Assembly (NCBI GenBank): GCA_019420525.1
Contig: JAHZHA010000033.1
Span: 16,223 to 80,222, forward strand
Length of the DNA stretch: 64,000 nt
Direction: 5' to 3'
Origin: Bacillota bacterium
GTDB lineage: Bacteria; Bacillota; Clostridia; Peptostreptococcales; Anaerovoracaceae
Shown here in pieces: positions 8,119 through 15,261 of the stretch (position 1 is the stretch's first letter; the number at the start of each line of letters is the position of its first letter). Position numbers and translations under genes: made by a program. The notes under the pieces were generated by a model. It saw only the letters and a list, made by a program, of their open reading frames with translations, had not been told where the DNA came from and made no database searches.

Positions 8119-10953
8119 ATGAGGCCTCTCAGACTGACGATGTCGGCTTTCGGTCCGTATGCGGGCACGGAAACCGTGGATTTTGAAAAATTCGGAGAGG
8201 GCGGCATCTACCTGATCACGGGCGATACGGGCGCCGGAAAGACGACGATCTTCGACGCTGTTATGTTCGCGCTTTACGGGGAGGCCAGCGGAACGGCCCG
8301 GGATGCCTCCATGCTCAGGAGCAAATACGCCTCCGCCGATACGCCCACTTATGCGGAACTGGTATTTTTTTACAACGGTCAGGAGTATACGGTGAAACGC
8401 AGCCCGGAATACAGGCGTCCGAAAAAGAGAAGCGGCGGTTTTACGACACAGAAAGCGGAAGCAGAGCTGCGTTTTTCCGACGGACGCCCTCCCGTGACGG
8501 GACTGAAAGATGTCAGCGAAGCGGTGGTGCGTCTCATCGGTGTAGACGCCAGGCAGTTTTCCCAGATCGCCATGATCGCTCAGGGGGATTTTCTGAAGCT
8601 GCTACTGGCGAAGACACCGGAGCGGAGCGCTATTTTCCGGGAAATCTTCCGTACGGGAATTTATACGTCTGTTCAGGAAGAACTGAAATCCAGGGCGTCG
8701 GAACTCGGAAGCAGGATGGATTCTCTGAAAAACAGGATTCTCCAGGAAATCGGGGGAGTCGTTTTCGCTCCGGAATCTCCTCATCAGGAGAAGCTGCAGC
8801 AGCTGAAAGAGACAGAAAGCACGGCATCTGCAGATGAAGTGCTAAAACTCATCGGGACGGAAGTGACAGAAGACGAAGAAAGAGTGAAGCGTCTGTCGGA
8901 GGAGACGGAAGCGGCAGACCGGCGTCTGAATCAGCTTAACAATCTTCTGGGGCGCGCGGAAGAGCGCAGAAAAGCGGAGACGGCTCTGAAGGCGGAGACG
9001 GAAGCGCTGCTGAAAAATGAAGAACTTCTGAAAGAAGCGGAAATCGTCCGGGAGAAAAAACGGGAGCAGATGCCCGATGCGGAGAAAACCGACCGGGAGA
9101 TCGCCGCGGCGGAAGAACAGGCACAGCGGTGCAGGAAGATTGCCGAATGGAAGGAAAAAATCGGCGCTCTGGAAAAAGAGGCACAGCGGCTGGAAAGAGA
9201 GAACAGAGAAATCTCCGTTCAGCTGGACGAAACAGAAGAACTCAGAAAAGCCGCTGCGGCGGAGGCGGAGCTTCTGAAAGATGCGGACGTGCGTCTCATT
9301 TCGATACAAAACGAATGGAAAGAACTGGAAAATAGGATTTCGGAACTCGGCAGGCTGGACGAACTGATCCGGCGCTGTACCCGGGCAGAAAAAGAACTCA
9401 TGACCTGTACTGAGGAATACCGGACCGCGTCGGAGGAGAGCCGCAGACTGGGAGCCGGATATGCGGAGATGGAACAGCTCTTTTTCGACGGACAGGCGGG
9501 CATTCTGTCCGCGAGGCTGAAAGAAGGAATCCCCTGTCCCGTCTGCGGTTCGACGCATCATCCTTCCCCTGCGGCGAAGCCGGAAGACGTGCCGACGGAA
9601 TCTCAGCTGAAAGAGAACCGGAAGCTGGCAGAGGAGGCGGCTGAAAAGATGCGTCTTTTAAGCGGCCGGACAGCTGAGAAGCGCGGAAATTTCGAAGCTC
9701 TGAGAGATCAGTGCATTCAGACGGCAGCGGAGATGGAATACTTTCCGGCGGCATCCGCAGAGACGGGTGGAAACCATGAAAAAGGCAATTCAGAAGAAAG
9801 CGCAGATTTTCTGAGGGAAACGGCGCTTCAGGCGGAGAGACTGGATGAAATTCTGAGAGAAGAACGGGAAGAAATTCTTCGGAAAGTCCGGGAAGCGGAA
9901 GCTGCAGCGGAACGGCGGGCCGGTCTGGAAAAGAAACTTCCGGAACTGGTTGCCAGGAAAGAAAAATATATGCGCGATCTGCAGAATGTGGCGGAAGCTC
10001 TGGCGGCGTGCGGTGCGGAATCACGGGCGGCACAGGCGGAAATACAGAAAATTTCCGGCGGTCTGGTATTTTCCGGCGCAGAAGAGGCGGAAGAGACGGC
10101 CCGCAGGTTGAGAGCGGAAAAAAAGGCTGCAGAGGAAGCGCTGCGAAAAGCAGAGGAGGATTACGCCGCTCTGAAAAGCGTAAAAGAGAAAAAAGAAGCC
10201 GTGACAGAAGCTCTGAAAGATCAGCTGAGAGAACCTTTCAACGGTGATCCTTCAGAACTCGCTGAGGAAAAGAAAGAGCTGGACGAAAAAAAGCGCCTGT
10301 CTTCCGGGGAACAGATCGCCATCCGCGCCAGGATGGAACAGAACCATAAGGCTGCGGAACGACTGCAGCAGCTGGTGGATGAGAGCCGTGAGACAGAGAA
10401 AAAATGGTCACGGATGAAACTCCTTGCGGATACCGCCGGGGGAACCCTTTCGGGGCGAGAAAAAATTACGCTGGAGACGTACGTTCAGACAGCCTTTTTT
10501 GACAGGATTCTTCGCAGGGCAAACTCCCGGCTGATGAAGATGACAGGGGGACAGTACGATCTGATTCGCAGAAAATCATCGGAAAGCCTCAGAAGTCAGA
10601 GCGGACTCGAACTCGACGTCATCGATCACTATAACGATACCGTGCGCAGCGTGAACACTCTCTCGGGGGGTGAAGCCTTCAAAGCCTCTCTTTCTCTGGC
10701 GCTGGGCCTTTCGGATGAAATTCAGTCTTCCGCAGGCGGCATCCGGCTGGACGCCATGTTTATCGATGAAGGATTCGGCTCTCTCGACGACGAATCGCTC
10801 CGGCAGGCGCTGCGGGTGTTGAACAGTCTCTCAGAGGGGAGCCGCACCGTAGGCATCATATCGCATGTGCCTCAGCTAAAGACGAGCATTGACCGGCAGA
10901 TCATCGTCACAAAGACGAGAACAGGAGGAAGTTCCGTTACGATTCAGCTGTAA
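8119..10953 (+). CDS. sbcC: Exonuclease subunit SbcC (Rad50-like ATPase)
   Basis: SMC-type ATPase of SbcCD, 944 residues. The N-terminal ATPase half has Walker A GDTGAGKT (35-42) and the Q-loop region AMIAQGDFLKLL. Long Glu/Lys/Arg/Ala coiled-coil arms surround a zinc hook CPVC (about residues 474-477). The C-terminal half has the signature TLSGGEAFKASLS (about 845) and Walker B LDAMFIDEGFGSLDD (about 878). The start is ATG 8119 with GGAGGTGGA upstream, immediately after sbcD. All catalytic elements are present. Confidence 0.95.
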   Translation: MRPLRLTMSAFGPYAGTETVDFEKFGEGGIYLITGDTGAGKTTIFDAVMFALYGEASGTARDASMLRSKYASADTPTYAELVFFYNGQEYTVKRSPEYRRPKKRSGGFTTQKAEAELRFSDGRPPVTGLKDVSEAVVRLIGVDARQFSQIAMIAQGDFLKLLLAKTPERSAIFREIFRTGIYTSVQEELKSRASELGSRMDSLKNRILQEIGGVVFAPESPHQEKLQQLKETESTASADEVLKLIGTEVTEDEERVKRLSEETEAADRRLNQLNNLLGRAEERRKAETALKAETEALLKNEELLKEAEIVREKKREQMPDAEKTDREIAAAEEQAQRCRKIAEWKEKIGALEKEAQRLERENREISVQLDETEELRKAAAAEAELLKDADVRLISIQNEWKELENRISELGRLDELIRRCTRAEKELMTCTEEYRTASEESRRLGAGYAEMEQLFFDGQAGILSARLKEGIPCPVCGSTHHPSPAAKPEDVPTESQLKENRKLAEEAAEKMRLLSGRTAEKRGNFEALRDQCIQTAAEMEYFPAASAETGGNHEKGNSEESADFLRETALQAERLDEILREEREEILRKVREAEAAAERRAGLEKKLPELVARKEKYMRDLQNVAEALAACGAESRAAQAEIQKISGGLVFSGAEEAEETARRLRAEKKAAEEALRKAEEDYAALKSVKEKKEAVTEALKDQLREPFNGDPSELAEEKKELDEKKRLSSGEQIAIRARMEQNHKAAERLQQLVDESRETEKKWSRMKLLADTAGGTLSGREKITLETYVQTAFFDRILRRANSRLMKMTGGQYDLIRRKSSESLRSQSGLELDVIDHYNDTVRSVNTLSGGEAFKASLSLALGLSDEIQSSAGGIRLDAMFIDEGFGSLDDESLRQALRVLNSLSEGSRTVGIISHVPQLKTSIDRQIIVTKTRTGGSSVTIQL

Positions 10954-10985
10954 AATCCGGCCGTCCGCAAAGCTGTGGGGACACC

Positions 10986-11014
10986 TTGACAAGCGAAAAA
11001 AATTGGCGGATAAT
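10986..11014 (+). promoter_or_regulatory. Sigma-A promoter of csoR
   Basis: TTGACA (10986-10991), 17-bp spacer, GATAAT (11009-11014). Confidence 0.8.
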
Positions 11015-11055
11015 GCTTCATACAGAACCCCTGACGAACAGGAGGAGGTGGGATA

Positions 11056-11331
11056 ATGAAACAGTGTATGGATTCCGATAATCTGCATCGGCGTTTAAAG
11101 AAGATCATCGGTCAGGTGCAGGCCATCGACCGCATGATAGATGAAGATATTCCCTGCGAAGACATTCTCGCACAGATTAATGCCGCAAAATCGGCGCTTC
11201 ACAAAGCAGGACAGGTGATCCTGGAGGGGCATATCCGTCACTGCGTGCGGGACGGCATCGAGCACGGAGATGCGGAACAGACCATCGCGAAATTCACGAA
11301 AGCCGTGGAGCGGTTCGCGAATATGAACTGA
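11056..11331 (+). CDS. csoR: CsoR-family metal-sensing repressor
   Basis: A 91-residue all-helical DUF156 repressor. The Cu(I)-type ligand set is visible: Cys34 (EDIPCED) and His59/Cys63 in the HxxxC motif GHIRHC, matching the C-H-C pattern of copper sensors rather than the nickel-sensing RcnR pattern. In this family metal binding releases DNA and derepresses an efflux gene. The start is ATG 11056 with GGAGGAGGTGG upstream. A terminator separates it from the P-type ATPase gene, whose promoter carries a matching operator. The sequence supports copper, but related persulfide sensors share part of the motif. Confidence 0.88.
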   Translation: MKQCMDSDNLHRRLKKIIGQVQAIDRMIDEDIPCEDILAQINAAKSALHKAGQVILEGHIRHCVRDGIEHGDAEQTIAKFTKAVERFANMN

Positions 11332-11355
11332 GATTTGAGACACAGAGTCAGAGTG

Positions 11356-11405
11356 CCGGAATCCCGGCGTCCGCCGTTGAACGGACATCGGGATTCCGGT
11401 TTTTC
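11356..11405 (+). terminator. Rho-independent terminator after csoR
   Basis: The perfect stem CCGGAATCCCG (11356-11366) / CGGGATTCCGG (11389-11399) is followed by TTTTT. Confidence 0.9.
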
Positions 11406-11412
11406 TTTTTAA

Positions 11413-11441
11413 TTGACAACCTATACCCCTATAGGTATAAT
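11413..11441 (+). promoter_or_regulatory. Consensus sigma-A promoter with embedded CsoR-like operator
   Basis: TTGACA (11413-11418), exactly 17 bp, then TATAAT (11436-11441). The spacer holds the dyad ACCTATA-CCCC-TATAGGT (11419-11436), with the A/T flanks and C-run core typical of CsoR operators. A repressor bound here would cover both promoter elements of the ATPase gene. Confidence 0.85.
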
Positions 11442-11481
11442 GCCATTGTAACAGTGTGTTAAATGAAAGGAGGAAGCTGTC

Positions 11482-13362
11482 GTGGAACGACTGGAAAAAA
11501 TACTCGAGTGGGGAGGAATCAGACGGGATGCGGTATTTCTTGTGATTTCTGCAGCCGCACTGGTTCTCAGCATTTTTCACGTCACACCGGCCGGATTCGA
11601 TTTTGCCTGGGTGGCGATTATCCTGTGCGGAGTTCCCATCATACTGGAGGCGGTACACGGGCTGGTGACAGCCTTTGATATCAAGGCGGACGTTCTCGTC
11701 TCTCTGGCTCTCATCGCTTCTCTCATCATCGGAGAGACTTTCGCCGCGGGAGAAGTGGCGTTCATCATGCAGCTGGGCGCCATGCTGGAAGATCTCACCG
11801 TTTCAAAAGCCAGGGCGGGGATCGAAAAGCTGGTTCACCTGACACCGAGAACCGCCCGGAAGCTGGAGGACGGAAACGAGACGGTGATTCCCGCGGAGCA
11901 GGTAAAGGCGGGAGATATCCTGCGGGTCCTGCCGGGAGAGACGATTCCGGCGGACGGCGTGATTCTGTCGGGAAAGACTTCCGTCGATCAGGCGGTGATG
12001 ACGGGTGAATCGCTTCCCGTAGATAAGGAAGAGGGGGATTCCGTCTTCAGCGGCACGGTAAATCAGTTTGGAGCTTTCGAGATGAGGACGGAAAAGGACG
12101 GCGACGACAGTTCGATTCAGCGAATGATCCGGCTGGTGCAGTCGGCGGATGCCGGAAAAGCGAAAATCGTGGGAATTGCGGATCGCTGGGCTACATGGAT
12201 CGTCGTCATCGCTCTGACGTCCGCAGTCTTGACATGGCTCATCACAGGGGAAATCATCCGTGCCGTTACGATATTAGTCGTATTCTGTCCGTGCGCTCTC
12301 GTTCTGGCTACTCCTACGGCCATCATGGCAGCTATCGGCAACGCCACGAAGCACGGATTCCTCGTCAGGGAAGGTGACGCTTTGGAGCGGCTGTCGGCGG
12401 TGTCGCACATCACATTTGACAAGACCGGTACTCTCACCAGAGGAACGCCGGAAGTCGTCGCAGTGGAAAATACCAGCAGCGATTTTTCGGAGGAAGAACT
12501 GTACCGTTTGCTGACCGCGGCGGAACTCCGGTCCGAACATCCGCTGGGCAAGGCTGTGGTCAGCTCGTATAAAAAACGTTATGACGGTGAGATTCCTCAG
12601 CCGCAGCAGTTTGAGATGATACCGGGACGCGGCGTATGCGCCGGAGCGGATGGAATGACGATCCTGGCCGGAAATCCGGAATTGTTCGCTCAAAACGGAA
12701 TGGCCGTGCCGGAAGAGGTAAAAAAAGAAGCGGAAAATTATCTGAAAAAAGGCTGTACTGTCATCTATATCGCGGTGGACGGAAAACCGGCCGGCTTTGC
12801 GGCTCTGTCGGATACGCTGCGTCCGGAGGCGGAGACGGCTATCGCCGAAATCCGGGCGGCGGGAATCAGTCCGGTCCTTTTGACAGGTGATCATGAAAGC
12901 GCAGCCGGATACATAGCGGGAAAGCTCGGCATCGAAGAGGTCTATGCGGAATGTCTGCCGGAGGAAAAACTGCGGCGCATCGAAAACTATCAGAACGAAG
13001 GCAAAAACGTGTGTATGGTGGGCGACGGAATCAATGATGCCCCGGCGCTGAAAAAATCTTATGTCGGAATCGCCATGGGAGGAGTCGGAAGTGATATCGC
13101 GGTGGATGCTGCTGACATCGCGCTGATAAATGACAGAATCGGAGAACTGCCTCATCTGCTGCGCCTGTCTAAAAGGATGATGTTCACGATACGCTGCAAT
13201 CTGACGTTTTCCATGACGCTGAACTTTGTGGCTATCGTGCTGGCCATCACGGGAATTCTCAATCCTGTCGTCGGAGCGCTGGTCCACAATGCCGGCTCCG
13301 TTATCGTCATCGTCAATTCCGCATTCCTTCTGGGCTGGGGAAAAAGAAAAACAATTTGCTGA
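11482..13362 (+). CDS. Heavy-metal P1B-type ATPase (probable copper efflux)
   Basis: A 626-residue metal-exporting ATPase. It has the membrane CPC motif (269-271, VFCPCALVLATPTA), TGES loop, phosphorylation motif DKTGTLTRG (Asp313), HP motif (EHPLGKAV) and GDGINDAPAL hinge. It lacks an N-terminal HMA metal-binding domain. The last two membrane segments read MTLNFVAIVLAI and HNAGSVIVIVNSAF, which differ from the Tyr-Asn and Met-Ser-Ser of classic CopA, so metal choice is less certain than the csoR context suggests. The start is GTG 11482 with AAAGGAGG upstream. Its own promoter overlaps a CsoR-like operator. Confidence 0.9.
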   Translation: MERLEKILEWGGIRRDAVFLVISAAALVLSIFHVTPAGFDFAWVAIILCGVPIILEAVHGLVTAFDIKADVLVSLALIASLIIGETFAAGEVAFIMQLGAMLEDLTVSKARAGIEKLVHLTPRTARKLEDGNETVIPAEQVKAGDILRVLPGETIPADGVILSGKTSVDQAVMTGESLPVDKEEGDSVFSGTVNQFGAFEMRTEKDGDDSSIQRMIRLVQSADAGKAKIVGIADRWATWIVVIALTSAVLTWLITGEIIRAVTILVVFCPCALVLATPTAIMAAIGNATKHGFLVREGDALERLSAVSHITFDKTGTLTRGTPEVVAVENTSSDFSEEELYRLLTAAELRSEHPLGKAVVSSYKKRYDGEIPQPQQFEMIPGRGVCAGADGMTILAGNPELFAQNGMAVPEEVKKEAENYLKKGCTVIYIAVDGKPAGFAALSDTLRPEAETAIAEIRAAGISPVLLTGDHESAAGYIAGKLGIEEVYAECLPEEKLRRIENYQNEGKNVCMVGDGINDAPALKKSYVGIAMGGVGSDIAVDAADIALINDRIGELPHLLRLSKRMMFTIRCNLTFSMTLNFVAIVLAITGILNPVVGALVHNAGSVIVIVNSAFLLGWGKRKTIC

Positions 13363-13440
13363 AATGACCGTAAGATGATGACTGCAGCTGTCAGACCGCC
13401 GGTGCTCCGTCCGGAGGGAACACGTCTCTTTTTTCCTGTC

Positions 13441-13469
13441 TCGACATGTAAATACGGATAGTATATAAT
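13441..13469 (+). promoter_or_regulatory. Sigma-A promoter of the YkgJ-type gene
   Basis: TCGACA (13441-13446), 17-bp spacer, TATAAT (13464-13469). Confidence 0.7.
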
Positions 13470-13515
13470 GTTCGGAGAGAATTATTATCAGGAATGACAG
13501 GAGATTTTCTGCAAT

Positions 13516-14214
13516 ATGGCCATAAAAAGAGACTACAGCAAATCGCAGCTGAATCAGAATTTCGTGGCAAAAAACACAAAATTCAGATTCCGGTGCACAC
13601 AGTGCGGCGAATGCTGCAGAAATGTAAAAAAAGAGGACAAAATTCTTCTTTCTGCCGTGGATATTTACAGAGCGGCGAAGTATCTTAATCTGGAAATACA
13701 GGAGTTCATCGGGAATTACTGCGATCTGGTACCCGGCGGCGAATCCATGCTGCCGCTGCTGGTGATGAAGGAACATCTCGACGGAAGCTGTATCTTTCTG
13801 AAGAAAGGCAAATGTACGATTTATGACGTCAAGCCGATTCCATGTTCCATGTTTCCTCTGGGACGCATGATGTTTCTCAATGATGTGACACAGGAACACG
13901 AATTTCATTACTATCTCGAGGAATTTGACTGTGCTGCGGCAAAAGATACGGACGTCGTCGTTCAGGACTGGCTCGACCGGTTTGAAATCGAAAAGTATGA
14001 CGAATGTGTCAAACTTTACAAGCGGCTCGGAAGTGTCTGTTCCCGTCTCATGCATGAGGCGAAAAGTCTGCAGGAACAGCAGGAGATGTTTCAGACGGCG
14101 TTTTTTCTGATGTATGTCAAATACGACACAGGGGAAGAGCTTCTGCCTCAGCTGGCGCAGAATCTGGCCTTTATCCAGAGCATACATCCTGAGAACGGCT
14201 TCGTCAAAAACTGA
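13516..14214 (+). CDS. YkgJ-family cysteine-cluster protein
   Basis: A 232-residue protein with the CxxCGxCC signature (RCTQCGECCRN, residues about 32-42) and a second Cys set (CIFLKKGKCTIYDVKPIPCS) of the zinc/iron-chelating CxxCxxCC family. A 4Fe-4S or zinc site is likely; the function of the family is not established. The C-terminal half is helical and without recognised motifs. AGGAG lies 12 bp upstream of the ATG. The gene is followed 57 bp later by the IMP cyclohydrolase gene, with which it may be cotranscribed. Confidence 0.85.
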   Translation: MAIKRDYSKSQLNQNFVAKNTKFRFRCTQCGECCRNVKKEDKILLSAVDIYRAAKYLNLEIQEFIGNYCDLVPGGESMLPLLVMKEHLDGSCIFLKKGKCTIYDVKPIPCSMFPLGRMMFLNDVTQEHEFHYYLEEFDCAAAKDTDVVVQDWLDRFEIEKYDECVKLYKRLGSVCSRLMHEAKSLQEQQEMFQTAFFLMYVKYDTGEELLPQLAQNLAFIQSIHPENGFVKN

Positions 14215-14271
14215 GATATATGACAAGATAACCGGACAATCCGATGAGTAACCGGGAGAAAGGAGAATATC

Positions 14272-14985
14272 ATGAAATACGTATCACTGACAGAAGAAAT
14301 CAGCAGCACATCTTATCCGGGCAGAGGAATCGTTATCGGCCGCTCGGAAGACGGCAGCAAAGCGGTAACTGCATACTTCATCATGGGAAGAAGTGAAAAC
14401 AGCAGAAACCGCATTTTTGTCGAGGACGGGGAAGGCATCCGTACAGAAGCCTATGATCCGTCGAAACTCAGCGATCCAAGCCTGATCATTTACGCTCCGG
14501 TTCGCGTTCTGGGCAACAAGACGATCGTCACCAACGGAGATCAGACTGACACGATCTACGATCTGATGAACCAGCAGCAGACTTTCGAACAGGCTCTCCG
14601 CACGAGAGAGTTCGAGCCGGATGCGCCGAACTACACGCCGAGAATCAGCGGCATCATGAAGGTTGACAGCGGAAAATACAATTTCGCTATGTCGATTCTG
14701 AAGAGCGATATCGATCATCCGGAATCCTGCAACCGCTATACATTTGCTTACGAAGAACCGAAAGCCGGCACTGCACGCTATATCCACACTTATGTAGGAG
14801 ACGGCAATCCGCTTCCGTCCTACGAAGGCGAACCGACACCGGTTAAAATCAGCGGTGGCATCGATGAATTCACACAGAGCGTATGGCAGGCTCTCGATGA
14901 AGATAATAAAGTCTCTCTCTTTGTCCGCTACATCGATATCGAGACAGGAGAATACGAAACGCGAATCGTCAACAAAAATGTATAA
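14272..14985 (+). CDS. IMP cyclohydrolase (PurO-like)
   Basis: A 237-residue protein of the archaeal-type IMP cyclohydrolase family (PF07826-like), which closes FAICAR to IMP in the last step of purine synthesis. Recognised by the N-terminal pattern (SYPGRGIVIGRSEDG; YFIMGRSENSRNR), the central APVRVLGNKTIVTNGDQTD and the C-terminal SLFVRYIDIETGEYET. Such stand-alone enzymes occur in Clostridia alongside or instead of PurH. AAAGGAGAATATC precedes the ATG. A purine gene (purL) lies at the far end of the window, but there is no purine operon here. Confidence 0.85.
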   Translation: MKYVSLTEEISSTSYPGRGIVIGRSEDGSKAVTAYFIMGRSENSRNRIFVEDGEGIRTEAYDPSKLSDPSLIIYAPVRVLGNKTIVTNGDQTDTIYDLMNQQQTFEQALRTREFEPDAPNYTPRISGIMKVDSGKYNFAMSILKSDIDHPESCNRYTFAYEEPKAGTARYIHTYVGDGNPLPSYEGEPTPVKISGGIDEFTQSVWQALDEDNKVSLFVRYIDIETGEYETRIVNKNV

Positions 14986-14999
14986 ATTCTTGAAATAAC

Positions 15000-15028
15000 T
15001 TGACATCATTCCGTCGGTACGCTATCAT
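15000..15028 (+). promoter_or_regulatory. Sigma-A promoter of the riboswitch/ATPase transcript
   Basis: TTGACA (15000-15005), 17-bp spacer, TATCAT (15023-15028). Transcription would start near 15035, exactly at the riboswitch P1 helix. Confidence 0.82.
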
Positions 15029-15034
15029 TATCCC

Positions 15035-15178
15035 GATAAGAGGGAGTAGCTGACGCCCGCTGTTTAGGCGGTTGCGTGTGCGATGACGTCAATCCCGACA
15101 GAGTTTTATTCTCTGTCCGTGTCGTAATGAAACAGCAAGACTTTTATTGTACATAGTTCATTGTGCAATAAAAGTCTT
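15035..15178 (+). ncRNA. yybP-ykoY (manganese) riboswitch
   Basis: Conserved pieces of the class occur in order: GGGAGTAGC (15042-15050), GACGTCAAT followed by C and a CAGAG/CTCTG-closed helix, CCG on its 3' side, and AGCAAGAC (15134-15141). P1 is formed by GATAAGAG (15035-15042) with CTTTTATT (15141-15148), eight pairs including two G-U. The 3' strand of P1 is also the 5' half of the terminator that follows, so P1 and the terminator exclude each other. In known members Mn2+ stabilises the aptamer and turns expression on. The downstream gene is a cation-exporting P-type ATPase, a known target type. Confidence 0.88.
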
Positions 15179-15183
15179 TTTTT
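15137..15183 (+). terminator. Riboswitch expression-platform terminator
   Basis: AAGACTTTTATTG (15137-15149) pairs with CAATAAAAGTCTT (15166-15178), 13 perfect pairs, then a T-run. It overlaps the P1 3' strand. Confidence 0.9.
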
Positions 15184-15261
15184 ATTACCCGAAAAAGGAA
15201 AAAATTTCCTGCACGATGGATTGTCCGAAAACTCTGCTATTGTAATAAGGGAGGAAAGATT

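Noticed and set aside
12274..14226. Long open frame (650 codons) on the minus strand
   Set aside because: It runs antisense through the P-type ATPase and the YkgJ-type gene, has no SD or family motif, and is explained by codon bias of the real genes.
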